Assembly: GCA_037447655.1 (NCBI GenBank)
Contig: JBBHKE010001588.1
Location: 87,433 to 151,432, forward strand
From: Zygnema cylindricum
Lineage: Eukaryota; Streptophyta; Zygnematophyceae; Zygnematales; Zygnemataceae
DNA: 64,000 nt
Reading direction: 5' to 3'
The notes beneath the pieces were generated by a model. It did not search any database. It saw only the letters and a program-made list of their open reading frames with translations, and was not told where the DNA came from. Positions 47,101-59,108 of the stretch are shown piece by piece. A program made the translations under genes and the position numbers. Positions within the stretch are counted from its first letter, which is position 1. Every line of letters starts with the position of its first letter.

Positions 47101-48867
47101 TGATAATATTGTCGTACTCGCCACACTTGTAAGAGATAAAGACGCATTCGACAAATACTGAAAAAACATAGATTACAGGATTGCAAGAGATGAAAATCCT
47201 CAGCAGCTTCCTATTGGAAGAAGCACAACTGTTACCAGATTCCTACTAGAGAAAAAGGACAACTGTTACCAGCTTCTTTTTAGAGAAAAAGGGGACCTCT
47301 TACCACCTAAATTCTTGAAAGAGCTATGAACTGTAAGGTTTGGCAATCATAATACCAAGTGAAAAAGAAGTCGACTTCCGTGTTCGTCTAAAATTGAAGC
47401 ACAGAGATTTGTTTGAAAATACACATGAGCAGGAAAAAGAACATACAGAACTCCAATGCTGATTACACAATATGCTAGTGAAAGTTAGTTAAAAGTAAAA
47501 TTGTGCAAGCAATAACTACAGAATTACCTAGGTTGACACCGAATACGACAGCTAAAAGTCAAATTGTGCAAGCGATAACAACAAAATTACCTCCGTTAAT
47601 ACCCATAAGGGGGCAAGGATCAATGCCATCTTGAAGAGCTCCTTCAACGTCAGCTGTTGGGCGGAATTGGACAGCTTCTCCTTACCCCCAATCTCAGGTG
47701 ACAATAAGGATTTTCCTTCATCCACAACATCAAATTCTGTGGATCCATTTGCTAACCTTTGAAGCTCTACGTCCTGTTTACCAACAGCTCGAGGCGATAT
47801 TGAGATGGGAAGTCGAGGTGAAGCTGAGTCTATGTGTGGTTTCTTAGAAATTTTTTGAACATTTGATGTGGCGAAGGATTGAATAAAATCTTTAAGCAAT
47901 GCAATTGGAAGATAAACGCCCAGTAAAGAAGCGCCAAGCCAAGTAAGTACAAAAGGATGCCGGTATCTCGTGAAGATTAGCTGAGCAAAAAGTTAAAAAA
48001 AAAGTAAAAAGAAAAAGAAAAAAAATGTCATTGCGAATATCCTGAGTAATGCCGTGTAATAATGCTTTTTACACCAGGGTTGTTGAGCGTCACCAATGTC
48101 ACAAACAAAGAAAACCTAAATAATTAGCTAAAGGACAATCCAGAAAACCACCAAAAGCAGCTTCGAAACACGAATTGCCAAAAGATTCAGTACAAATAGA
48201 GATAACTAGGGTCAAATGAAAACAAACAAAACAACTGGAAGCGCTATGCGTGGTTACCCCATACCATACACGTATTACAGCGCATAATACACGTAGAGTA
48301 CGGGGGGTGACCACAAATAGAGTTTCCAGTTGCTATCGCACATTTGAACAATGATAAAAATAACTAAGTCAATGACCACGACAATTATAAATCAGTCCAA
48401 ATAGCAAGATTTCCAGATCAGATCAATTTATGAAAATCCAGCAACTTTGGTACTTGACAGAAACAGTCTACAATTGCTATCCGTTTCTACACTTTTTTGA
48501 CACACATACGATTGTCAAGATCAGACAAATTCAATCATCTAAAAAAAAAAAAAAAAAAAAAAAACTGCCATCAAGCTGCAATACTGGTACATAAACTTTT
48601 ATAAACATAACCTAAAATAAACTACAATAAAATTACAAAATTGGTGCATAAACTTAGCAGTAGAAAGCAAAGTCTGTCAACTATCTCCATATAATTTTTT
48701 TTACATAGCAGTATAAGCAAGTCTGTCAACTACCTCCGAGTTGAATACGACAGATCTGTGACGTCACTGAATAATACCTGTGTCACTTCCGCAGATGCAA
48801 CCCATATAAGGACAACCACACCGATCAATGCTAGACCAGCCCGGTATTTCCAACCGCCAACAGCCAT
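44179..48867 (-). CDS. Solute carrier 35 family F5-like (EamA/DMT) membrane transporter, seven exons found
   Basis: Seven exons join in frame with GT-AG borders: 48867-48778, 47980-47591, 47157-46910, 46571-46501, 45839-45729, 45143-45026 and 44314-44179 (1164 bases, 388 codons). The protein starts MAVGGWKYRAGLALIGVVV and reads SAEVTQ/LIFTRYRHPF across the first junction. It contains VASTTILSSTSGLFTLL, YGFYTIMLRKYAGEE, ANSLVGSVISDYFW and VVWTTPLVATLGLSLTIPLA, all signatures of the plant SLC35F5-like group of drug/metabolite transporters with about ten membrane segments. The substrate is unknown for this group. Exon 2 holds a variable hydrophilic loop. The start is fixed by the family N-terminus. 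The last exon is missing from this model. No internal stop was seen, so the gene looks functional. Confidence 0.9.
48233..48331. repeat. 99-bp hairpin element in intron 1 of the transporter gene
   Basis: The ends AACTGGAAGCGCTATGCG and, on the opposite strand, AACTGGAAACTCTATTTG continue into TGGTTACCCC and TGGTCACCCC, so the element folds back on itself. Related words occur near 49517 and 52766. It is a very small MITE-like palindrome with no coding capacity. Confidence 0.6.
48541..48564 (+). repeat. A24 run in intron 1
   Basis: 24 consecutive A (T on the gene strand). It lies in the first intron of the transporter gene; no adjoining retroposed sequence was recognised. Confidence 0.9.
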
Positions 48868-49732
48868 CTAACTGAAGGATTTCCAGAAAGTAAAGGAAGG
48901 AAAAGGAAAGAGGAACAAAAATGAGAGAGAAACAGCTCTAGGAATAAGTACTACAGAGCTCATTAGATACTCCAAGAGACTAACAAAAGATGAAGACGGT
49001 ATGAAATGGAGATCATAACGATCTGTATTTGTATTTGGAGGGGCTGACAGTCAGAGAAGAAAAAGGATATCATATGATTGGAGAAAGGAGAGAGAGAAGA
49101 TGCAAGGAACTGGCCATGAGAACCAGATTCTATCACTATTTGTTATGTGCAGTAAGCAGCAGATGTTATAAAAACGTAATCGACAAGATCACAGGTAGTA
49201 GTAAAAACCGCGTGCGATAAAATCCTATCATGATGATAAAAAACGATGATGAAAATGAGAAAATGTGAATGAGGTTGGGAGAGAATTGCCTGAGGCAGGA
49301 GGAGAATGTAGTCAGAGAATCACTGGAAGAAAGCAGCAAACTTTGGCAACTTTGCAAGCCTTTGTAACAAGTACATGTACTATACTGTACTGTAATGGAA
49401 AACCGACACCGAAAGCGTCAGTACTGTAGTACAGCGCACCAAAACTTTTAGTATTGCGTTCACAAAATGTTTTAGTACGGTTATGTGTGTTTTACATAAG
49501 TTGAAATATGCGAAAAAACAATTGGAAACGTTATGCACTTGTAGTATTATACGCTATGTGTCACCCAATATCGTACGCGTATAAAATAGTACTCGTTCGA
49601 ATAGTACGCGTATAGTACGGTCTGACAAATATGGATGATGTGTCATCGAGCCTGTTGTTCGGCTTCACACCTTGAGTGATATTCCGTTGCACAAATTCAT
49701 TCCGTAATGGAACCCGAAAATGGGGTTCCATC
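48868..49732 (-). promoter_or_regulatory. Upstream region of the transporter gene
   Basis: The 5' leader and promoter of the minus-strand gene must lie here. A purine-rich stretch with GAGAGA words is present at about 48880-49110. I cannot place a TATA box or start site with confidence. Beyond about 49370 the sequence becomes rich in GTACG and TACTGTA words like the surrounding repeat field. Open frames at 49029-49357 are not supported as genes. Confidence 0.35.
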
Positions 49733-50280
49733 CATAGTTCAAAAGTAGGCGTTTTTATGGTAGGCCTTTGGTAGGTGCACAAAACTTGACACTAAACTCG
49801 CGTAGAGTAGGCATACTGTATGGGTGTGTGCTGTGGACACTCTTGTACGGACGTACGAATCTGACGTATGATCATAGTTCAGCGCACGCCGACGGACGAA
49901 ATTTTTTAGCGAACTAAAACACGCGGACGTTCAAATTTGCAGACGCTAATATGACAGATAGTCCTTTCGTAAGTTGTGTTATGGGCTTTTCATGTGATCT
50001 TCATAGATCGCTACTTTGATCAGAGACCGTCCGATCGTCTGAATCTGACGGTTTAAATAAGTTTTACCTCAAAACTCACAGAAATTATTTTTTTTGTCCG
50101 ATTTTTTTTTCAAAATTTAGACATGACGTTTAATTCTCTATCGATCGATGTGCAACTCAACCCTGTAACTATTTTTTTTCATTTTTCGACCAATACAATA
50201 TGGGTCTTAAGGGCATATTGTATGTTTTACATACAATAGGCATATTGTATGGGCCTACTTTCACCTACTTTTGAACTATG
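49733..50280. mobile_element. hAT-like MITE, 548 bp
   Basis: Terminal inverted repeats CATAGTTCAAAAGTAGG on both sides, flanked by perfect 8-bp duplications GTTCCATC (49725-49732, 50281-50288). An 8-bp duplication is the hallmark of hAT elements. It encodes no transposase. Confidence 0.9.
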
Positions 50281-50540
50281 GTTCCATCGGCTCAATCGTG
50301 AACTGCGCAATCACGACAAGAGGGGTCTGGCTAATTTCTATTGGCTTACGAAGTTCATAGCCACCGCACTGTAATAACGTCGTCAGTCGAACAAAATGTT
50401 AATAGAGATTCCCCGTTACAAGCATGGAACCTGTTCGCCGTCACACCTGTGCCGGATGTGTTAACTGTTTCGAAGGCGGTCTCAAAAACCTCCGTAACTG
50501 ATTCGACAAACGATAGACTTCAAGGAAAGCTACAATACAG

Positions 50541-50761
50541 TATACCGTGTATCGTTATTACTGTTAATGATTTTTTCGCCACTTCAAACATCTTTTCTTT
50601 GTACACACTTGTCCGATTCTCAATTTAAGACCGTCAATCGGAAGCTGATAATTAAACTATATAATCGCAACCGTCAGATGTAAAAATCGACAATCGTGTA
50701 CGGAGAAAAGATGTTTTAAGCCGCAAAAACAACATTTATCCTAATAGCGATTCACGGTGTA
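50541..50761. mobile_element. Hairpin MITE (about 215-bp family), copy 1
   Basis: Ends ACCGTGTATCG and CGATTCACGGT are inverted, next to TA. Inner arms GCCACTTCAAACATCTTTTC and the complement of AAAAGATGTTTTAAG pair, so most of the element is a long imperfect palindrome. Confidence 0.8.
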
Positions 50762-51506
50762 CTGTACAATACAGCGAAACAGAATCAAATATGTTCGCAA
50801 TGGGAAATCGCCTTTACTCGTTGAAACAAAATGTTTTCCTCAGACAAGAAAACTGTGGAGTCTCTGAAAAAGAATTGTATAAAATTTTGTATAAAAAGTG
50901 GCGTAAATAATTAGTTTCGCCCTTTTTATTTCACGTTTTATCCTTCACACGTGGGAATTCACATGACGCAGAAACTTTTCAAAAACGCAAAACCTACCAG
51001 GCTGTCGATTCGTTTACTTCCTAACAATACACCGCGAATCGCTATTAGCGTACATCACGCTAATTGGGGGTACCTCTTTTTTTAAGGCAAATTCTCAAAT
51101 AGAATAAAGTACGCTAAATGTTTCTGAACGTTATTTGAGGTAACCCCGCTCAATACGGTTCGTAACTGTAATTTAGTGCCCTTTTAAATAGTGTGGTGCA
51201 AGGACTGTCAGATATGTACTATTCCGTACCTTTTTTAAATTTAAAAGTACAGAAAATATAATATTATATAATTGCGTAAATATTTTCCGGCATACGCAGA
51301 TGTCAAAAAAACGCGACGGCGTACGATTTGAACAATTTCGTACATTTACATGTTTTAGTCTGGATATATTATGTGCCGAAAATTTGTACAAAGCAGTTTA
51401 CAAATTAGAGTACATGATAAATTAGTATCATGGTGTACCCGAAAAAACACAATTTACCGTAAATTACGCTAATTGTTTCATTACGCTATATTTTTTATTA
51501 CGCTAA

Positions 51507-52243
51507 GGGTGGCGTTCCATCAGACAAAAAGTGAGGTTCTTTACAGAAATCGGGGCCTCTCCGTACCACGCCGTACTTACTATTTTGTTTTTATACGCGA
51601 ACAACATTACAGAGAATCTTGCCAATATTCTCCAAAGGTCTGGGAGAAAATAATGACCGTTGGATATATTTTCGCGAAGCATTCGCTTCCAAATTGTCTG
51701 TAAATGGTGATGTACCTCGAGGAGGTACATCACCATTTACAGAAAAATTGAGCCGCGACACGTTGGATAATGAATGTACGTGTCAAGACGGCAACCAACC
51801 GAAATCGAAATATTTCGCACATGATATATGCATTCAGAAATTCAACGGAAATCACGAAAGTGATCTCGTAACGAACTTTCGTTGCATTTTTTTTGTTACC
51901 GGCCATTCTTCACACTATTTGTGGAAGCACTCATTCGTCACGCGAAAAAGCAGAATCCCTAAAAATAATGAGCTGGCGTCTGACAAGCATTTGCAAAGAG
52001 TACAAAATTTGTGTGGTACGATACCTTGGTCCACACGTACATGGTATGCAAATGTCGATTTCGAGTTGAGGCTGGTCGGTGTAAAAAATATTTGACGATT
52101 TTCAAATACGATCTTATGTTACGTAGAACCACTCTTATTTGTACACGTGGATTACAGACTCTGCGCGATAGTACACTGATCAAAATGTAGCACTCTGTAA
52201 TGTTGACCGTACGTTTACAGAATTTCCTGATGGAACGCCACCC
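51507..52243. mobile_element. Tourist-like (TWA) MITE, 737 bp, copy 1
   Basis: Ends GGGTGGCGTTCCATCAG and the complement of CTGATGGAACGCCACCC are perfect inverted repeats, flanked by TAA (51504-51506, 52244-52246). Two more copies, 56586-58097 and 58101-59297, have the same net length once their own inserts are removed. Target TWA and a GGG start point to PIF/Harbinger. It contains a central perfect hairpin (51699-51741). Confidence 0.9.
51699..51741. repeat. Perfect hairpin with 20-bp arms
   Basis: Arms TGTAAATGGTGATGTACCTC and its exact complement are separated by GAG, in the centre of the 737-bp MITE. Hairpins stand at the same place in the other two copies but with different arm sequences (57570-57626, 58299-58331). 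Confidence 0.95.
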
Positions 52244-52931
52244 TAATAGCGATTCACGGTGTAGTTTTGAAAGAATTCTTCTCATTGGTCGCACAAAACA
52301 TTTAGCAATGTCATTGGTTCCTAACTTCGTAACCATTGCAATCATTATTTTCTGAACTGACCGGAGGTCGATTTTCAGTTATACCGTCGGAACTGATTCT
52401 ACGGGCGTTGCTGACTTCTTTCGCACATTTGACCTATCGTGTGTTCACACGCATTTTATTATAAAGTGCGAGCATTTTAAAACGGGGACTGATATATCTG
52501 CCGCGGTCGTATCTCACATCTGTCACAAACCTACCCCAAAGGCATGACAGAAATCGAACGGCCTTTGATACGTGACGACTACAGTTTCGCCATCATTGCA
52601 AATGAAGTACCACCAGGTAGGTGACCGTACGACAAAAGATGAAAACAATTTTGAGACTTCTACGCGATCGCACAGGTTAACAGCTGTCGCACGTGTCATA
52701 TTTTGAGTCAAAGCAAACAAATTCCGCTTTTTGTCTCCAAGCGCCAAATTCTTTAATCAAATGTTCCAAAACAAATGAAGCGCTATATTCGGTTACCCCT
52801 TATTCGATTATTTCGGGTATAATACGCGTATCGTACGGGATTGTCCACAGACGCTTACAATTGTATTCGCACGTGTGAACTAATTTTATTGATGCCGATT
52901 CCAAAATCTCCACCCGACGTGCGGTTTAAAT

Positions 52932-53527
52932 CATAGTTCAAAAGTAGGCGTTTTTATGGTAGGCCTTTGGTAGCCGCACAAAACTTTAGGCACATTGTTC
53001 TTGTACGATCGTACGAATATGACGTATGATCATAGTACAGCGTACGCCACCTGACGAAATTTTTTAGCGAACTGACGCGGCGTAGGATGACATTCCGCCG
53101 GAAAGAAAACCCGGAAAAAAAAAAAAAAACGCGGACGGGCAACCTGGTTGGTCAATTTGATGCTTTATTTAGTGTGGCATTCAAAATTGCAGACGCTAAT
53201 ATGACAAATTGTCCTATCGTAAGTTGTGTTATGGGCTTTTCATGTGATCTTCTTAAGATCACTACTTTGATCAGCGACCGTCCGATCTTCCAAATCTGAC
53301 GGTTTAAGTAAAAAACACCTCAAAATTCACAGAAAAAATATAATGTTTTTCAAAATTTAGACATACCGTTTAATTCTCTATCGATCGATGTGCAACTCAA
53401 CCCTGCTAACATTTTTTTTCATTTTTCGACCAATACAATATCGGTCTTAACACTTAAGGGCATAGTGTATGTTTTGCGTAAAATAGGCATACTGTATGGG
53501 CCTACTTTCACCTACTTTTGAGCTATG
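52932..53527. mobile_element. hAT-like MITE, 596 bp
   Basis: Ends CATAGTTCAAAAGTAGG and the complement of CCTACTTTTGAGCTATG, flanked by perfect 8-bp duplications GTTTAAAT (52924-52931, 53528-53535). Same family as 49733-50280. Confidence 0.9.
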
Positions 53528-53535
53528 GTTTAAAT

Positions 53536-54158
53536 GTCCAAAAAAATAAATAAATGTCAAACGACGCAAAAAAAAAGGGACTGGTGGCCTGGCGAATTGC
53601 GGTACACGTGGTTACCGACAATCGCGGAGCGGTTACCGGCAGTTTGCATGGTTGATGACGGCGGATGTCCCCCCGCCGCGTAGCAAGCGGAGAGAGCCCT
53701 TCGTCAACCTCGTCGCAAGGGTGAACGATAACGGAGAACAAACAACCATCCCTTCATTTGAAGCACTTTTCAAAACCAATTGGAGGAGTCCGCAAGTGTA
53801 CTCTGATACTTTCAAAACATCGGGTAATGTGAACACGAAAATAAAACACTTTTCGGAAAGCTTCCAAACATGGTCGGATAGAAATGTTTCCACCGTCATT
53901 GGACGCGAAGGTTTTTTTTCTATTTTTGCCACTTTAATTTTCCTGTTTGCTGACCTTTTCCCTATGCTTCTTGTGAAATTTCATTTTTTTCTCCCTGCCC
54001 GGAATCGTGCAAAGTGACGGCGTCAAATTTTGAAAACCCCGATAACCGACAGTCAGTTTTGGACGCCTTTGACGCAGTCAGTTTTTTTGTCTGGAAGGCA
54101 AAGTGCTCGCCTGCCCGTCAACTTTTCGCGCTGACGACAAGATCTCTGCTAACACAAC
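53536..54158. other. Spacer, no gene seen
   Basis: An open frame of 121 codons at 53652-54017 (plus) and frames opposite it show no recognisable domain. The sequence around 53580-53720 is more GC-rich than its surroundings. No inverted-repeat borders were found. Confidence 0.4.
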
Positions 54159-54375
54159 CACCGTGAATCGTAATTAGCGTTAACATTTTTTTCGCCACTG
54201 AAAACATCTTTTCTCCGTACACATTTGTCCAATTTTCAATTTGAGACCGCCAATCGGAAGTTGAGACTTTTACCTTTCCATCGCAACCGTCAGATTCACA
54301 ATCCGACAAGTGTGTACGGAGAAAAGATGTTTTAAGTGGCGAAAAAAACATTAACCCTAATAGCGATTCACGGTG
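54159..54375. mobile_element. Hairpin MITE (about 215-bp family), copy 2
   Basis: 217 bp with ends CACCGTGAATCG and the complement of CGATTCACGGTG. Arms with CATCTTTTCTCCGTACACAT and the complement of TGTGTACGGAGAAAAGATG pair over a long stretch. Confidence 0.85.
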
Positions 54376-55041
54376 GTACAATCGAAATTTGCCCTAATCT
54401 TAAACCTGGTCCATCCTATTTCGAGCATAGATCGAAGGCACGATTGGACACGTGGCACATAGCGACACGCCGACAAACGCCCCATCTTTCCAAGAAAACA
54501 TTAGAAAGTCCTTAGCTGTCGGCTTCACACGTGTAAAGGGTGCGGAAAAACCAAAAACGTCGGCACAAGTGATTTTGGCGATGGAAATTAAAGGAACACA
54601 CCGACATTTTCGGGTACACCTTGTCGTCACGTACACCTACGAGACACATTTTGAGATACTAAGAAGATCTTCACAGAATCTACACGAAAGGATGTTGTGC
54701 GTGTCCCTTCCTAAACTTCCAGAATTACCGTACAGTACGTTATAGGAGGGTCTAGCAACGACTCATCATGATTGGGCGACAAAAATGTCATAAAGGTAAT
54801 ATTGGTCCCCGGTGGGCCTATTGTCGACCAGAAAATCGAAAAAAAAAAATGAAATTTGCATTTACACAAGACGGTGTACAGACTGAACTGTCTTCCCCAC
54901 TTGCAACGCGGCCACACCTATGGAATTTAATGTTTTTCAAACGGCTACAGTACGGATGACTCCATATGCAGCCAGCGTGAGACAGTTACGGCTCCCAACC
55001 GCTGTAAAATCAGTCCAAAGAAAAGGTACATCCCAAAGGTA
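54376..55041. other. Spacer, no gene seen
   Basis: Short open frames (for example 54452-54745, plus) without recognisable similarity, and no repeat borders apart from those of the neighbouring elements. Confidence 0.4.
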
Positions 55042-55065
55042 CACCGCGAATTGTAATTAGAGTAA

Positions 55066-55844
55066 GGGTGTGTCCCCATGTGCATAAGTAAGGGTTTTTT
55101 CCTGTCGTTTTGCCGTAAAACTTAGCGCCGTACTGCCTAAATTGCAACCGTACGAAGGAATCACAAATTTGTAGAGTACAATTTGCGTCATCCCTGAACT
55201 TAGGATGTACGAAAAGTTGTCGTCTTGTGCTTTTCGACCCACTTCGACGACAAAAAACGTCATCTTCAACCTTATCTTTAAAACACATGCGCGATGTGAT
55301 TTAAAATTAGGTTTTTTCGATTGACAAATAGGAACATATTTTCGCACGTGCCGTAAATGTCGACAAAAATCCTACGATTTCCAAGGACAAAGAAAAGTAC
55401 ATAGTTCGCTATGTTTTGTCCGTTTGCGCTCTAATAAGACAAATACAAGGACACAATTTGTTTGGATTTGTCAGTTTTCGTCTAGTACGGATTTCTTTTT
55501 TTGCAGGGGTCTTCAAATTCCGATGCCATTTCACGTCGACTGGACAGGAGACGCGAAGGCAAATCGCATCTTATTCAACTGTGAAGTTGTCAGGCTGGAA
55601 TGCGGTACGTCTACAATGTCACGGAAAGACATGCGACGTCACACGCAAGTACAAAAAATAACGTGCGAACACAGATTGTAGACGTTGACAACCGTCACAG
55701 GTACTGTCGACGTATATAATCGTCACAAGCGTAAGTTACGATTTCGTCCTTACACACATAGGGACACTTGAAATCCGGGTCCGCCGGATCTGCGCTAAAA
55801 AACAAAGTAAGTTCGCTAAGTTTCAAGTACATGGGGACAAACCC
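55066..55844. mobile_element. Tourist-like MITE, 779 bp
   Basis: Ends GGGTGTGTCCCCATGTGC and the complement of GTACATGGGGACAAACCC, flanked by TAA (55063-55065, 55845-55847). A second copy of 776 bp lies at 56602-57377, in the same orientation. Confidence 0.9.
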
Positions 55845-55857
55845 TAAATTACTCTAA

Positions 55858-56528
55858 GGGCATGGTTACATCAGGAGGTCTCTGTAATAGTACGGACAAC
55901 AAAAATTCTGTATTACAGAGGCCTCGGTTACATCGCGTATCGTCTGTAAATAAGTATTTACATACGTGTTTTGACTTGAGTGGCTCCACGTAAGTCGACG
56001 ATCAAATCTCTAAAATCGTCAAAGATTTGAATACCGACCATTTTCGTATAAAAATCCGTACTTGCGAACGTACGTGTACTTCGCAAGTGTACCGCGTCAA
56101 TGTACCTCAGAGATCTCCTTCACTCTGGTAAGTGGTAACTTTCAGGAAAAAACCGTATTTTTTTTTTCGGCAAAGATTTTACGGTCACCTTGTCCGAAGG
56201 CACGTGACTTTGGGGCGTGTGAAAATTTTCACTTTTCACGACACACGTGTGTATAGTCCAGGTGTAGCGATTTGACTGGTTCTGTATTGGTGAACCCACA
56301 TCCGCGAGGTGGCTTCCCTAATACAGAGGCGTATGGAGCGATTGCTTCGCAGATGAAGACCAAAATGGAATCGGACGGTCGACGTCTTCTCCCGGATACT
56401 TGGAGAATCGTAGTCTTATTTTCTGTAATGTTGTTTTCAAGAAAATCACAAAAATATAGTACGGCATGGTACGGGCAAGTACACAATTCTGTATTAAACC
56501 TCACTTTTCGTCTGATGTAACCATGCCC
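55858..56528. mobile_element. Tourist-like MITE, 671 bp
   Basis: Ends GGGCATGGTTACATCAG and the complement of CTGATGTAACCATGCCC, flanked by TAA (55855-55857, 56529-56531). Its inner sequence differs from the 779-bp family. Confidence 0.9.
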
Positions 56529-56601
56529 TAATTCGGTCGCTCGAAATTTCGACTCTATGACATCAAATAGAGTAAATGATTCTAAGGGTGACGTTCCATT
56601 A

Positions 56602-57377
56602 GGGTGTGTCCCCATGTGCATAAGTAAGTGTTTTTTTATGTCGTTTTGCCGTAAAACTTAGCGCCGTACTGCCTAAGTTGCAACCGTACGAAGGAATCGC
56701 AAATTTGTAGAGTACAATTTGCGTCATCCTTGAACTTAGGATGTACGAAAATTAGTCTTGTGTTTTTCGATCCACTTCTACGACAAAAAACGTCATCTTC
56801 AAACCTTTGTTTAAAACACATGCGCGATGTGATATAAAATTAGGTTTTTTCGATTGACAAATAGGAATATTTTTTTGCACTTGCCTTAAATTTCGCAAAA
56901 AATCCTACGATTTCCAAGGAAAAAGAAAAGTACATAGTTCGCTATGTTCTGTCCGTTTGCGTTGTAATAAGACGAAAAGAAGTACAAAGTTTGTTTGATT
57001 TTGTCCGTTTTCATCCAGTACGGATTTTTTATTTGCAGGGGTCTTCAAGTTCCGATGCCATTTCACCTCGAGCGGATAGGCGACGCGAAGGGCAAAGCGC
57101 ATCTTCTTCAACCGTAAAACTGTCAGGCTGGAATGCGGTACGTCTACAATGTCACGATAAGACATGCGGCGTCACAAAGCAGTTCCAAAAAATAACGTGT
57201 AACCACAGATTGTAGACGTTGACAACCGTCACATATATTGTCAACGAATACAATCGTCACAAGCGTAAGTTGCGATTTCGTCCTTACATACATAGAGACA
57301 CTTGAAACCGGGTCCGGCAGATCCGCGCTAAAATACAAAGTAAGTTTGCTAAGTTACAAGAACAGGAGGTCATACCC
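56602..57377. mobile_element. Tourist-like MITE, 776 bp, inside copy 2
   Basis: Same family as 55066-55844 along its whole length. Flanked by TTA (56599-56601, 57378-57380). The left end is GGGTGTGTCCCC; the right end is diverged. Confidence 0.88.
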
Positions 57378-57569
57378 TTAGACGAAAGGTGAGGTTCGTT
57401 ACTGGACGCCGTACGTTTTCGTACAGTGCCGTACATAATCCTACCATTTTATTTTTTTTGTCAGACGAAACATCATTACTGGAAAACTGTCGGGAAGCTC
57501 CAATGATGTAGGCGTAATTCCTGGCCGTTGGACGTTTCACGTTTTGAGATCCGTGAAACAATCGAGCAC

Positions 57570-57626
57570 ATCATCTAGTGGGCCCCAACTCTCCTCGTCG
57601 AGGATAGTTGGGGCCCACTAGATGAT
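57570..57626. repeat. 57-bp palindrome in MITE copy 2
   Basis: Arms ATCATCTAGTGGGCCCCAAC (21 bp with the next base) are perfectly complementary, around an inner TCCTCG-T-CGAGGA core. Confidence 0.95.
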
Positions 57627-58298
57627 TGCCATTGGTACACGTGAAAAAAAAATATATATCTATGTTGTACAAGCGATCACAAGCCTGCACGTCGTACATG
57701 CCATGTGTCTCCTGCCACAATGCAGGTCAGATGATAATATCCTCGCACGCTCAGTCTAACATCCAGCGACATTCAAAGTTTGCCGCGACCTTCAAGGTTT
57801 GTCGCATCTTTTTGCCATTCCGTTTCGAAATTTTGATTTCCATTTTCAAAATCAAAATCTAGCCAAAAACTTTATGTACGAATCATTAATTACCTCCGGT
57901 GGTACATAAATTTCGTACAGATATTCCGTTTGTAGATTTTTTTCAAGATTTTTATAATCTAGACTCTAACCTACGTGGCGCCAATCATAATTAAGTAAAA
58001 TTTGTTACTAGCCCGACACAATGGAGCGGACTTCCAGTAAACGCTGCAAGTACAATTGTCCGTACATTTATTGGGACCGCCTAATGGAACGTCACCCTAA
58101 GGGTGACGTTATATCAGGCGAAAAGTGGCTTAGTTTACAGAAATCAGCGACCCTCCGTACCATATCGTACCGCCTACTTTGTTTTTATACGAAAAACAAC
58201 ATTACAGAGAATCTTCCCGATATTCTCCAAAGGTCTTGGAGGTAGTACTGACCGTCGCATGTTCATCTGAGAGGAGTTCGCTTCATTTTTTTATGTAA

Positions 58299-58331
58299 CT
58301 GTCAACCCACCTCGAGGAGGTAGGTTGGCAG
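58299..58331. repeat. 33-bp imperfect hairpin in MITE copy 3
   Basis: Arms CTGTCAACCCACCTC and GAGGTAGGTTGGCAG pair with two mismatches around GAG. The position matches the hairpins of copies 1 and 2. Confidence 0.85.
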
Positions 58332-58659
58332 ATACAAATAAAAACATTCGTGACACGCTGGACGATTTAGCTATGTGTCATGATGGAAAACCAACGAAAA
58401 ATCTTAAGATTTGCACATGACATGCGGTTTCGAAATACAACCGAAAATAAAAACGAAATTTCGTAACATTCCCTCGTCACGCTATTTTCAATAACTTTTG
58501 TTCGTCACACTATTTCTCTCAAAGGACTTTCGTTATGTTCGAAAACTGAAACCCTAAAAAATGAGTTGGCGTACAGACTAGCGTCTGCAAAAAGTATAAA
58601 AGTTTTTTCGTATGGTTACTTCGTACGCAAGTACATGGTACCCAAGTCAAGATTTGAGG

Positions 58660-59108
58660 CATAGTTTTAAAGTAGGTGAAAGTCGCCCATACATTATGCC
58701 TATTGTACATAAATTTTACAATACTACCTTAAGACCCATATTGTATTGGCTGCAAAATAAATTAAAATAGTAACAAGGTTGAGTTGCACATCGATCGACA
58801 GAGAATTAAATGTCATGTCTAAATTTTGAAAAACATATGGACAAAAGAAAAATTTTCTTTGAGTTTTGAGGTACTTGTTATTTAAACCGTCAGATTTGGA
58901 CGATTCGACAATCGCTGATCAAAGTAACGATATAAAAAGATCACATGGAAAGCCCATAACACAACTTACGATAATACTATCGTCAAATTCGAACGGGTCG
59001 CTGATCAAAGTAGCAATCTAATAAGATCACATGGAAAGCCCGTAACACAACTTACCCTAAAGGCGGCCTATTTAAGGCCTACGAAAAAACGCCTTCTTTT
59101 GAACTATG
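58660..59108. mobile_element. hAT-like MITE, 449 bp
   Basis: Ends CATAGTTTTAAAGTAGG and the complement of TTCTTTTGAACTATG, flanked by 8-bp duplications ATTTGAGG and ATTTGAAG (one difference). It is inside the Tourist-like copy 3 and inverted relative to 49733-50280. Confidence 0.85.

Larger units (their letters stand above)
51030..52261. mobile_element. TA-type MITE of about 492 bp carrying an inserted Tourist-like MITE
   Basis: Ends CACCGCGAATCGCTATTAGCG and the complement of AATAGCGATTCACGGTG, flanked by TA. Removing the insert 51507-52246 leaves about 492 bp, against 489 bp for the copy at 36971-37459, which lies in the opposite orientation. Confidence 0.88.
56586..58097. mobile_element. 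Tourist-like MITE (737-bp family), copy 2, interrupted
   Basis: Ends GGGTGACGTTCCATTA and the complement of TAATGGAACGTCACCC, flanked by TAA. It is interrupted after 16 bases by the 776-bp element at 56602-57377 with a TTA duplication. The net length is 733 bp. A long palindrome lies at 57570-57626. Confidence 0.9.

Noticed and set aside
53652-54017. 121-codon plus-strand frame as a gene
   Set aside because: No domain or splice context, overlapped by equally long frames on the other strand, and set within the MITE field.
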